From: Corallococcus silvisoli
Lineage (GTDB): Bacteria > Myxococcota > Myxococcia > Myxococcales > Myxococcaceae
Assembly: GCF_009909145.1 (NCBI RefSeq)
Contig: NZ_JAAAPJ010000026.1
Span: 1 to 64,000, forward strand
Length of the DNA: 64,000 bases
Direction: 5' to 3'
Positions 35,128-42,941 of the stretch are shown here, piece by piece (positions within the stretch are counted from its first letter, which is position 1; each line of letters opens with the position of its first letter). Under the pieces are notes generated by a model that was given only the letters and a program-made list of their open reading frames with translations, had not been told where the DNA came from and made no database searches. The position numbers were made by a program, and so were the translations under genes.

Positions 35128-36294
35128 TCACATCGACCGTTCGACGAGCGTCGTCAACTCCGCATCGGTGAGCGCCAGCGGATTGCCCTTCATGCTGCTG
35201 GCGGCGCGGGCCTTCGTCACCAGGCCGGGCACGTCCGCGTCCGCGAGGCCCATGTCGCGCAGGCCCCGGATGCGCACGGCGTGGACCAGGTCCTTCACCC
35301 AGGCGATGCCGTCCTCGGCGCGCGCATTCGACTGGCCGGTGAGGATCCCCGCCAGCTCGCGGAAGCGGGGGAGGGCGGGGTGGTCCGGGGCGCGGGCGCG
35401 CAGGGCCTCCAGGTTCACCTCCAGCGTGGCCCCGAGCAGCGCGGCGCACAGCGCTCCATGGGGCGCGCCGAGCATCCCCCCCAGCGGCGCCGCGAAGCCA
35501 TGCACCGCGCCCAGGCCCGCGTTGGCGAGGCACAGGCCGCCAAGGAGGCTGGCGATGGCCAGGTCCTCGCGCTCCTCCGGGCCGGGGCCGTGGAGCACCG
35601 CCTTGCGCAGCGAGCGCGCCGAGCGCCGCATGCCTTCGCGCGCGAGCGCGTCCGTGAGGGGCTGGGCGCGCACGGAGACGAACGGTTCAATGAGCTGCGA
35701 CAGCGCGTCCAGGCCGCCCGCGGCGAGCACGGCGGCGGGCGCGTGCTCCAGGAAGTCCGGATCCACCAGGGCCACGCGCGGCAGCATCATGGGGCTGCGC
35801 AGGCTGGCCTTCACGCCCGCCTCCTTCGAGCCCAGCACCGCGTTGCGGGTCACCTCGGAGCCGGTGCCCGCCGTGGTCGGCACGGCCACGAACGGCAGCG
35901 GCGGCTTCGTCAGCGCCTGTCCGCGCCCGATGACCTCCAGGTAGTCCAGCGGGTCGCCCCCATTGGCAGCGAGCGCGGCGATGGCCTTGCCCGCGTCGAG
36001 CGCGCTGCCACCGCCCAGGGCGACCACGGCATCGCAGCCGGCCTCCACGGCGGCGGCGGTGCCTTCACGGGCGAGCTCGACGGTGGGCTCGCCCGCGACG
36101 CGGAAGGGGACGGACGGGATGCCCAGGCGTTCGAGTCCGGCGCGGGTGGGCTCGGCGCGGCCAGGGTGGGTGCCGGTGACGAGGAGGACCTTCCGTCCGC
36201 CGAGCCCGCGCACGAGGTCGGGGAGCTCCGCGAGGCGGCCGGGGCCGAAGAGGACGCGGGCGGCGGTGGCGAACTCGAAGCTCGTGGGGGGCAT
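35128..36294 (-). CDS. iron-containing (group III) alcohol dehydrogenase
   Basis: 388 residues. NAD(P)-binding N-terminal half with GRLAELPDLVRGLGGRKVLLV and the signature GGGSALDAGKAIAA. AVPTTAGTGSEVT is the typical turn before the metal domain. The helical C-terminal half has the conserved His in GAVHGFAAPLGG and in GAPHGALCAALL. The family reduces aldehydes or oxidises alcohols, and also includes maleylacetate reductases, so the substrate is unknown. It starts one base after the stop of the small monooxygenase-like gene, in the same operon as nth. Confidence 0.9.
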   Translation of the reverse strand: MPPTSFEFATAARVLFGPGRLAELPDLVRGLGGRKVLLVTGTHPGRAEPTRAGLERLGIPSVPFRVAGEPTVELAREGTAAAVEAGCDAVVALGGGSALDAGKAIAALAANGGDPLDYLEVIGRGQALTKPPLPFVAVPTTAGTGSEVTRNAVLGSKEAGVKASLRSPMMLPRVALVDPDFLEHAPAAVLAAGGLDALSQLIEPFVSVRAQPLTDALAREGMRRSARSLRKAVLHGPGPEEREDLAIASLLGGLCLANAGLGAVHGFAAPLGGMLGAPHGALCAALLGATLEVNLEALRARAPDHPALPRFRELAGILTGQSNARAEDGIAWVKDLVHAVRIRGLRDMGLADADVPGLVTKARAASSMKGNPLALTDAELTTLVERSM

Positions 36295-36295
36295 G

Positions 36296-36613
36296 TCACC
36301 AGCCCGCGTCGTCGGGGAAGCGGTTGACGAAGCGGCGGGCGGCGCGGGGCTCGGCCATCATGGGGGCCACGGCGTCGCGCCAGGTGAGGTAGTGGGCGGT
36401 CTGCTTGTGCGCGGCGGGGGCGTCGGGAGCGCGGTAGACCTCGACGAGGACGAAGCGGGTGGGGTCCTCGGTGTCCTGGCAGAAGTCGAAGCGGGCGATG
36501 CCGGGCTCCTTCACGCTCTCGCGGGCGTTGGCGAGGGTGGCCTGGAGGAAGGCGTCGACGTGCTGGGGGAGCACGCGCACGTGGACATGGACGACGAGCA
36601 GGCTCGTGGGCAT
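36296..36613 (-). CDS. antibiotic biosynthesis monooxygenase (ABM)-type small protein
   Basis: 105 residues of ferredoxin-like fold: VVHVHVRVLPQHVDAFLQA, then EPGIARFDFCQDTEDPTRFVLVEVY and the C-terminal HKQTAHYLTW. This matches quinol monooxygenase/ABM proteins, often dimeric enzymes without cofactors that act on quinols or aromatic substrates. It opens the operon with the alcohol dehydrogenase and nth. It is divergent from menB, with about 90 bases between; a link to quinone metabolism is inference. Confidence 0.85.
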   Translation of the reverse strand: MPTSLLVVHVHVRVLPQHVDAFLQATLANARESVKEPGIARFDFCQDTEDPTRFVLVEVYRAPDAPAAHKQTAHYLTWRDAVAPMMAEPRAARRFVNRFPDDAGW

Positions 36614-36700
36614 GGCTCGCACGGTAGCGCGGGCGTCCCCGAGCGGAAACCGGTAGGGTGCCGGGCCGTTCACTCCCTCATTTTCGGAGCAAGACCGCGC

Positions 36701-37594
36701 ATGGTTTCGGACCTCTTCGACGCGTCCCGCTGGCAGGCGGTGGAAGGCTTCAAGTTCAAGGACATCACGTTCCACCGCGCGGTGGACCAGGGCACGGTGC
36801 GCATCGCGTTCAACCGTCCGGAGGTGCGCAACGCGTTCCGTCCGAAGACGGTGGACGAGCTGGCCCGGGCGTTGGAGGCCACGCGGTTCATGACGGACGT
36901 GGGCGTGGTGCTGCTCACGGGCAACGGGCCCTCGCCGAAGGACGGCGGGTGGGCGTTCTGTTCGGGAGGGGACCAGCGCATCCGCGGCAAGGACGGCTAC
37001 AAGTACGAGCCGGGTGAGGACGCGGCGGATCCGGCGCGGCTGGGGCGGCTGCACATCCTGGAGGTGCAGCGGCAGATCCGCTTCCTGCCCAAGGTGGTCA
37101 TCGCGGTGGTGCCGGGCTGGACGGCGGGCGGCGGGCACAGCTTGCACGTGATCTGCGACATGACGATCGCGAGCAAGGAGCACGGCATGTTCAAGCAGAC
37201 GGACGCGGACGTGGCCAGCTACGACGCGGGCTACGGGTCCGCGCTGCTGGCGCGGCAGGTGGGGCAGAAGCGGGCGCGGGAGATCTTCTTCCTGGGCCAG
37301 TCCTACACGGCGGACGAGGCGTTCCAGATGAACGCCATCAACGCGTCGGTGCCGCACAAGGACCTGGAGAAGGTGGCGCTGGAGTGGGCGGCGGAGATCA
37401 ACACCAAGAGCCCCACGGCCATCAAGATGCTGAAGTATGCCTTCAACCTCCCGGACGACGGCCTCGTGGGCCAGCAGCTCTTCGCCGGAGAGGCGACGCG
37501 TCTGGGCTACGGCACGGAGGAGGCGCAGGAGGGCCGCGACGCGTTCGTCCAGAAGCGCAAGCGCGACTTCAAGCGCTTCCCCTGGACGTACTGA
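36701..37594 (+). CDS. menB: 1,4-dihydroxy-2-naphthoyl-CoA synthase MenB
   Basis: 297 residues. It cyclises o-succinylbenzoyl-CoA in menaquinone synthesis. Crotonase-fold hallmarks of MenB are present: IAFNRPEVRNAFRP, the oxyanion/Asp motif CSGGDQRIRG, TAGGGHSLHVICDMTIAS, and QTDADVASYDAGYG with the family's Asp-Gly-Tyr loop. AREIFFLGQSYTADEA and the C-terminal FPWTY complete it. The ATG is chosen because it starts the conserved N-terminus (MVSDLFD); long upstream in-frame extensions run through the antisense of other genes. Its neighbours are not men genes, so it is dispersed here. Confidence 0.93.
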   Translation: MVSDLFDASRWQAVEGFKFKDITFHRAVDQGTVRIAFNRPEVRNAFRPKTVDELARALEATRFMTDVGVVLLTGNGPSPKDGGWAFCSGGDQRIRGKDGYKYEPGEDAADPARLGRLHILEVQRQIRFLPKVVIAVVPGWTAGGGHSLHVICDMTIASKEHGMFKQTDADVASYDAGYGSALLARQVGQKRAREIFFLGQSYTADEAFQMNAINASVPHKDLEKVALEWAAEINTKSPTAIKMLKYAFNLPDDGLVGQQLFAGEATRLGYGTEEAQEGRDAFVQKRKRDFKRFPWTY

Positions 37595-37629
37595 GGCACG
37601 CGCCCCAGTGATGGAGATGGGGGACTCGG

Positions 37630-38103
37630 ATGCGCTCGTTGAAAGGAACGGTGCTCCTGCCTCTCTTGCTGGGGCTTGGGTGTGCACATGCCCCGGGACC
37701 CGCCGCGCGCTCGTATGTCATCGCGGACTCCTCCGAAGGCGTGGGAGCCGCGCTCGCGACAGGCGGCGCCGGCACACGGGATTGCCAAGCGGAACATGAG
37801 GCCTGCTTCCGAGAGTGCTGGACGAGGAGCCGTCCTCCGTATCCACACAAGCACGACGAGTGGTACTACAAGCGATGCACCGCGGATTGTGGAAAGGCTT
37901 TCAACGACTGCGTGGATGAGCAGGAAGAGGCTGCGTCCAAGGCTCGACGCGTGGAGTTCGACAGCGTTCATCAAGCCAGGGACTGGCTGCTTGAACACAA
38001 GTCCGAAGTCGCACTTGGCACGTTGGTCGTTGTTGGCGGAACGGGTTTCATCCTGACCCTTGGCGCGGCTGGAACTTTGATCCTGGCGCCCTTTGCCCTG
38101 TAG
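37630..38103 (+). CDS. Cys-rich lipoprotein-like hypothetical protein
   Basis: 157 residues. Signal segment (LLPLLLGLGC, Cys18), then a cysteine-rich core: CQAEHEACFRECW followed by CTADCGKAFNDC. A C-terminal hydrophobic stretch (TLVVVGGTGFILTLGAAGTLIL) predicts a second membrane segment. Codon use is visibly more mixed than in neighbouring genes, hinting at more recent acquisition. A second gene follows 8 bases later. Unrecognised family; the two may act together, and effector/immunity-like organisation is one possibility. Confidence 0.65.
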   Translation: MRSLKGTVLLPLLLGLGCAHAPGPAARSYVIADSSEGVGAALATGGAGTRDCQAEHEACFRECWTRSRPPYPHKHDEWYYKRCTADCGKAFNDCVDEQEEAASKARRVEFDSVHQARDWLLEHKSEVALGTLVVVGGTGFILTLGAAGTLILAPFAL

Positions 38104-38111
38104 GGACAATC

Positions 38112-38489
38112 GTGGCCTATAACTCCAACTTTGACGTGGATGCCGTGATGGCGATCCTGGGGACCGTGGGCGAGCAGTTCCAGGACGGAGCGCCCGAAGA
38201 CGAAGCCCTCCGGATCGCGGCGGTGGCGCTACTCTATGTCCGCGACAGCGGGAAGCTGGAGGACTACCGCGAGTACTTCCGGAGGTTCTTCGTTCCAGCC
38301 ACGGAGTCGATCTCCGTGGTCCAGTCATTCTCGACGACAGCAGAGGCCGACGCCTGGCTCGCTCAGGGGCAGGTACAGGAAGGGGACCTCGTTCGGGTCG
38401 CAGGGAAGGGCTTCCGTGTCATTGCTCACAGGAAGGGCGGCGGGCTGATGTTTCTTCGCACGCCGCTCCCTGACGAAATGGCGCCCTGA
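38112..38489 (+). CDS. small hypothetical protein, partner of the upstream Cys-rich gene
   Basis: 125 residues, cytoplasmic (no signal peptide). An alpha-helical N-terminal part (VDAVMAILGTVGEQF, RIAAVALLYVRDSG) is followed by a beta domain with EGDLVRVAGKGFRVIAHRKG. It starts at GTG 38112 eight bases after the previous stop. The C-terminal beta part resembles a small barrel, but no family is recognised. It ends seven bases from the convergent lipoxygenase gene. Confidence 0.65.
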   Translation: MAYNSNFDVDAVMAILGTVGEQFQDGAPEDEALRIAAVALLYVRDSGKLEDYREYFRRFFVPATESISVVQSFSTTAEADAWLAQGQVQEGDLVRVAGKGFRVIAHRKGGGLMFLRTPLPDEMAP

Positions 38490-38495
38490 ACACGG

Positions 38496-40559
38496 TCAGA
38501 TGTTGATGCGGGAGCTGACGGTCCGGACATCCAGGCCCAGGGCCGCGAACTGCGCGGCATGGGCCCGGAGCAGCTCCAGCAACCGGGGATGCACGTCTTC
38601 ATCCTCGTTGGACAGGATGAAGCCGTAGTTCGTCTTCGACAGCATCCAGGAGATCCACAGCATCTCCGTGGCCTCGTCCGGCGTGGGCGCGACGTCCAGG
38701 TCCTCCTCCGTGGACAGCGCACCCCCCTTGCCCCAGCGCAATCCCAGACACGCGTACAGCACCTCTCCCGCGTCCTCCCACTGGAGGTTGTTCGCCCAGG
38801 CATGCCGGAACGTCGCGAAGAAGATGACGTAGCGGCAGAGGTTCTTCAGCGCCTCCAGCTCACCGGGCTGGGGAGTGTCGGTCCGCGTCACCGCGCTCAC
38901 GGCCCGGGGCGGCGGCTCCGCCACCTTCGCGTCCAGGTCCATGCGCTCCGAGCGCACGAACCACGGCGCCTCCTTGCCCGGCACCCGTGCCCTCAAATAC
39001 CGGCACACGAACGCGGGCGCCGAATGCGCGACGAGGTCGTCCGAGAACCGGCGCACCTCCCGCCACTGCTCCTCCACCGCCGCGCCGTGCTCCGCGAAGA
39101 ACGCGTCCACATGCTCCCCGAGCAGCTTCCAGAAGAGCTGCCCCGCCTGCGCGTACCGGTGCCCCTCGCACACCGGCGTCGCGGGCGCGAAGCCCTTCCA
39201 GTCGTAGCTGCCCAGCAGGTGCTCCAGCCGCTGGTTGATGCCTGCCTCCGTCAACGCGCTGGCCCGCGTGATGTACCCCGTGGGCCCCACCAGGAACCCG
39301 TTGGCCGAATGGTTGATCAACACCACCTCGCGCAGGTGCGGCATCAGCAGCCACCGCAATGGATTGCGCCGCAGGTTCCGGTGCGCGGCGATGGCGTATT
39401 GCTCGACGTTGAAGTGGCACTGGCCCAGGTGGTTGCCCAGCTCCACGTCCAGCGTCGCGCTCACCCGCGCCATCCGCTTCGCTGCCTCCCAATCCGCGCC
39501 GTCTCCGGGCGCGAAGGAGCGGCGGGTCACCGGTGAGCCGGGCGCGGTCGCGCCGGGCTCGCGCATCCCCAGGATGATGCGCTGGGGCATCAGCCGGCCT
39601 TCCTCCAGGCGCAGCCGGAGGTCCACGTCCGGCAGACAGTGGACGCCGTCCTGTTCATAGGCATTCCACGGCAGGTACAGCCGGAAGGCCCGCGGGTCGC
39701 CCGGCGCCTCCGGGTCACGGTCCAGGATGCTGGAGAACATCCCGTTGAGCAGCCGCTCACCAAACCACGCATCACTCCGCGAGGAGCCCGGCGCCTGCTG
39801 CTCCATGCGGACCGTCATCGACTCCGGATACTCCGCCTGGATTCTCGCGAGGCTCGGCGCCTGTCCCAATCGAATCTGGAGTTGATGCTGCCGCTTCACC
39901 AGCTCGATGGGCGCGACGGCCTTGAGCATCGCCAGCGCCCGTCCCGGCGCATACGCCGTGGGCGGCGTGCCTTCCTCCACCACCAGCAGCCGCGCCAGCG
40001 GCGTCGACGGGTCGTATTCCCAATACGGCAGCCGCAGCGTCCCGAAGTCGTACTCCAGCCCGGCATGGTCGTCCGGCCCACGCTCCGTGCCGATGCGCCG
40101 CCAGTCCTCCACCACCCGGCCATCCTTCCGGAACGTGTGCTGGGGCTCGAAGAAGCGCAGCTCCAGGTCCGGCAGGTCGCCTTCCCCCGCATCCGCGGGG
40201 TCGTAGCGGATGGCGAAGGTGCCATCCGCCGCCGTGAAGCCCTCGCCCAGGAAATCATCCGGCGTGCCGAAGTCCCGGTCCCACAGCTCGACCTTGAGGT
40301 GATGCAGGGGAACGGGGCCCTGGGGCCCGTCCACCTCGAACACGAGCCGACCCGTGACGACCGCGGGCAGCGCGGACGGATCGCGGAGCGCTCGGGGCGC
40401 ACGCACGCGCTTGACCAGATCGCGGCTCACCGCCAGCCGCTGCTTCAGGTCGAGCCCCGCGTACCACCGGGCCAGCTCGTCCGCCTCCAGGAGCGGAGGC
40501 TCCGGTGCGCGGGATGTGAAACCCAACGAGGCCATCAGACGGCGCCAGGCGGACGACAT
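38496..40559 (-). CDS. lipoxygenase, divergent type with extra N-terminal beta domain
   Basis: 687 residues. The metal-site residues of lipoxygenases are present: HLGQCH (His377 and His382), HAWAN (His586, Asn590) and C-terminal Ile687. The segment LRWLLMPHLREVVLINH, matching family LLxPHxRYTLxIN, holds an Ala (419) at the position linked to S-stereochemistry. The first 190 residues have no classic PLAT domain. They carry a transthyretin/carboxypeptidase-regulatory-like beta module with LKVELWDRDFGTPDDFLG. GAGGTG lies upstream of ATG 40559. It is divergent from a second lipoxygenase. Expected to add oxygen to polyunsaturated fatty acids; activity untested here. Confidence 0.88.
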   Translation of the reverse strand: MSSAWRRLMASLGFTSRAPEPPLLEADELARWYAGLDLKQRLAVSRDLVKRVRAPRALRDPSALPAVVTGRLVFEVDGPQGPVPLHHLKVELWDRDFGTPDDFLGEGFTAADGTFAIRYDPADAGEGDLPDLELRFFEPQHTFRKDGRVVEDWRRIGTERGPDDHAGLEYDFGTLRLPYWEYDPSTPLARLLVVEEGTPPTAYAPGRALAMLKAVAPIELVKRQHQLQIRLGQAPSLARIQAEYPESMTVRMEQQAPGSSRSDAWFGERLLNGMFSSILDRDPEAPGDPRAFRLYLPWNAYEQDGVHCLPDVDLRLRLEEGRLMPQRIILGMREPGATAPGSPVTRRSFAPGDGADWEAAKRMARVSATLDVELGNHLGQCHFNVEQYAIAAHRNLRRNPLRWLLMPHLREVVLINHSANGFLVGPTGYITRASALTEAGINQRLEHLLGSYDWKGFAPATPVCEGHRYAQAGQLFWKLLGEHVDAFFAEHGAAVEEQWREVRRFSDDLVAHSAPAFVCRYLRARVPGKEAPWFVRSERMDLDAKVAEPPPRAVSAVTRTDTPQPGELEALKNLCRYVIFFATFRHAWANNLQWEDAGEVLYACLGLRWGKGGALSTEEDLDVAPTPDEATEMLWISWMLSKTNYGFILSNEDEDVHPRLLELLRAHAAQFAALGLDVRTVSSRINI

Positions 40560-40890
40560 CAGCTCCACACCTCGGTTGCATCCGTGGTCAGGACCGACCC
40601 TCGGGAGGTATGGCGGGAACCACCTTCGCTTCGGGTGTCGCGGGGAGCGGACTTCATCAAGCGGCGAAGGTAACACGGCGCCCCTTCACCCTGGCACTTC
40701 CGTGACCCCGCCCCCCTCGCGCCCCTACGGCAAACCCATACATGGGCGCTCGCACTGAAGGGCAATCCGGTATCAATTTCAAAGCATGCGCGAAACGTCA
40801 CGCACCCGTGCCTCCACGGTGCGCGGCCATTGCTTGTCCGTCGCTATTTCACCGGCGTACTTTCGGCGTTACGTGCTAGTGGGAGATTCC
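40560..40890. promoter_or_regulatory. divergent intergenic region between the two lipoxygenase genes
   Basis: 331 bases without a gene. The region between the divergent starts must hold both promoters. An AT-richer stretch lies near 40765-40790. TGGCACTTCCGTGAC at 40691-40705 resembles a sigma-54 site but has AC where the -12 GC is needed, so it is not called. No clear operator repeat was seen. Confidence 0.4.
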
Positions 40891-42921
40891 ATGCCTGTCG
40901 ATTACACGCTAACGATTCGCACGAGTTCGAAGCTGGGCGCGGGAACGAACGCCGCCATCTCCGTGGTCCTGGTGGGCACCAAGGGTGAGAGTCAGTCGCA
41001 CCTGTTGGACAAGCGCTTCCACAACGACTTCGAGGCTGGGGCGGTGGATGCGTACACCGTCAAGACCGACGACCTGGGCGACCTGCTCCTGCTCCGGTTC
41101 TCCAATGCAGGAGGGGGCGTCGGCAGTGACTGGCTCCTCGACTCCGTGACGGTCACCGCCACGGGGAAGCTCTGGTTCTTCCCGTACTACCGCTGGGTGC
41201 TGGGCCGGTCGACCGCGGAGGTCCTCAATGGCATCGCCCGGCTGCCACAGCAGGTCGAGCACGAGCGGGAGCTGGCGGCCCGTCAGGAGCTGATCCAGGC
41301 GCGTCGGAAGATGTACCCCTGGCGTCCCGCGGAGGCCACCGCCGGCCTGCCCGGCGCGCTGGACATCACCGCGACACAGCCGCTCCCGAAGGACGAGCTC
41401 TACCGGGGCCTCGTGGATGGCAGCTATGAGGTCGTCATCGCGAAGACGCTCGCGGCCATCAAGCTGCACATGCCCGTGCTCAGCAAGGCGTGGAATGGCC
41501 TCGTGGACATCTTCGACTTCTTCAAGAGCATCGAGCTGCCCAAGCTGGCCCAGCGCTGGCAGGACGACTACGAGTTCGCCCGACAGGCGGTCCAGGGCAT
41601 CAGCCCTGTTCACATCCAATCCGTCACTTCGTTGCCGGAGGGCATGCCCCTGACGGACGAGGAGCTGCGGGGCCTGCTCCCTCCGGGCATGTCGCTCCCG
41701 CAATCGCTGGCGGCGAAGCGTGTCTTCCTGCTCGACTTCGAGATCCTCGGCGACGTGCCCATGTTCAGGAAGGTCGACAAGCATGGCGTCGAGGAGCGCC
41801 GCTGGGCGCCCGCGTCCCGGTGCCTGTTGCTCCTGGATGAGTCGCACCAGCTGCGGCCCATCGCCATCCAGCTCGGGCGCGACCCCGCGGTGGACCCGGT
41901 GTTCACGCCCAATGACAGCCAGCATGACTGGATGGCCGCGAAGATCTACGTCCGGTGCAGCGAGGGCAACACGCACCAGATGGTGGGCCACGCGCTCCGC
42001 ACGCACTTCGTGGCGGAGCCGTTCGTCATGGCGACGATGCGCAACCTCCCGGACCCGCACCCCGTCTACAAGCTGCTGCGCCGCCACTTCCGCTACACGC
42101 TCGCCATCAACGAGGGGGCGCGCAAGGGCCTGCTCGACGCGGGCGGCGTGTTCGACGACATCATCGCCACGGGCGGTCCCGACCAGGGCCACCTGTTCCT
42201 GGGCAAGAAGGGCTACAAGGCCTGGAAGCTCTCGGACAACAAGCCGCGTCCGGACATCGAGCGCCGCGGCGTGCTCGACCCGGCGGTGCTCCCGCACTAC
42301 CCCTACCGGGACGACGCGCTGCTCCTGTGGGACGCGCTGGAGGAGTACGTCGGCGGGGTGCTGGGGCACTTCTACACCTCCGATGACGCCCTGGTGCGCG
42401 ACACCGACATGCAGCACTGGTGGAAGGACCTCATCGCCCACGGGCTGCCGTTGGAGAAGCTCCCGTGCTCGGAGCTGACGCGCGTCTCCGACCTCACGGA
42501 CATCCTCACCACCGTCCTCTTCACGGTCAGCGTCCAGCACGCGGCGGTGAACTACCTCCAGTACGAGCACTACGCCTTCGTGCCCAACGCGCCGCTGTGC
42601 ATGCGCCAGGCGCCGCCGCGCAAGAAGGGCGTGCTCGGCGCGAACGACATCGAGGCGATGATCCCCTCGAAGTCCCAGATGCTCTGGCAGGTGTCCGTGG
42701 GCCGCGCCCTGTCCAGCTTCGGGGATGACGAGGAGTACCTGCTCCACGAGGGCGGGTGGCGCGAGGACTACTTCCAGGAGCCGGAGCTGCTGGCGATCCG
42801 CGACCGCTTCCACTCCCGGCTGCGCGCGCAGAGCGAAGCGGTCAAGGCACGCAACGCGAAGAGCGCGGTGCCCTACACCGTGCTTCAGGCCGACCGCATC
42901 CCCTGCGGCATCACCGTCTAG
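40891..42921 (+). CDS. lipoxygenase, PLAT-type
   Basis: 676 residues. An N-terminal PLAT/C2-like domain (about 1-105; VDYTLTIRTSSKLGAGTNA) is typical of eukaryote-like lipoxygenases. The catalytic domain has HQMVGH (His362, His367), THFVAEPFVMATMRNL, LLRRHFRYTLAINEGAR, His550 and Asn554 in FTVSVQHAAVN, and a C-terminal Val676 where Ile is standard. Ala410 aligns with the stereocontrol (Coffa) site, predicting an S-product. GGGAG six bases before ATG 40891 fixes the start; a longer frame from 40786 is unlikely. The P450 gene follows 20 bases later and shares its transcript. Confidence 0.94.
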   Translation: MPVDYTLTIRTSSKLGAGTNAAISVVLVGTKGESQSHLLDKRFHNDFEAGAVDAYTVKTDDLGDLLLLRFSNAGGGVGSDWLLDSVTVTATGKLWFFPYYRWVLGRSTAEVLNGIARLPQQVEHERELAARQELIQARRKMYPWRPAEATAGLPGALDITATQPLPKDELYRGLVDGSYEVVIAKTLAAIKLHMPVLSKAWNGLVDIFDFFKSIELPKLAQRWQDDYEFARQAVQGISPVHIQSVTSLPEGMPLTDEELRGLLPPGMSLPQSLAAKRVFLLDFEILGDVPMFRKVDKHGVEERRWAPASRCLLLLDESHQLRPIAIQLGRDPAVDPVFTPNDSQHDWMAAKIYVRCSEGNTHQMVGHALRTHFVAEPFVMATMRNLPDPHPVYKLLRRHFRYTLAINEGARKGLLDAGGVFDDIIATGGPDQGHLFLGKKGYKAWKLSDNKPRPDIERRGVLDPAVLPHYPYRDDALLLWDALEEYVGGVLGHFYTSDDALVRDTDMQHWWKDLIAHGLPLEKLPCSELTRVSDLTDILTTVLFTVSVQHAAVNYLQYEHYAFVPNAPLCMRQAPPRKKGVLGANDIEAMIPSKSQMLWQVSVGRALSSFGDDEEYLLHEGGWREDYFQEPELLAIRDRFHSRLRAQSEAVKARNAKSAVPYTVLQADRIPCGITV

Positions 42922-42941
42922 CGCCGTCCGGAGACCCCACC

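Noticed and set aside
40691..40705. Sigma-54-like site TGGCACTTCCGTGAC between the lipoxygenase genes
   Set aside because: The -12 GC is AC here, so the essential element is missing.
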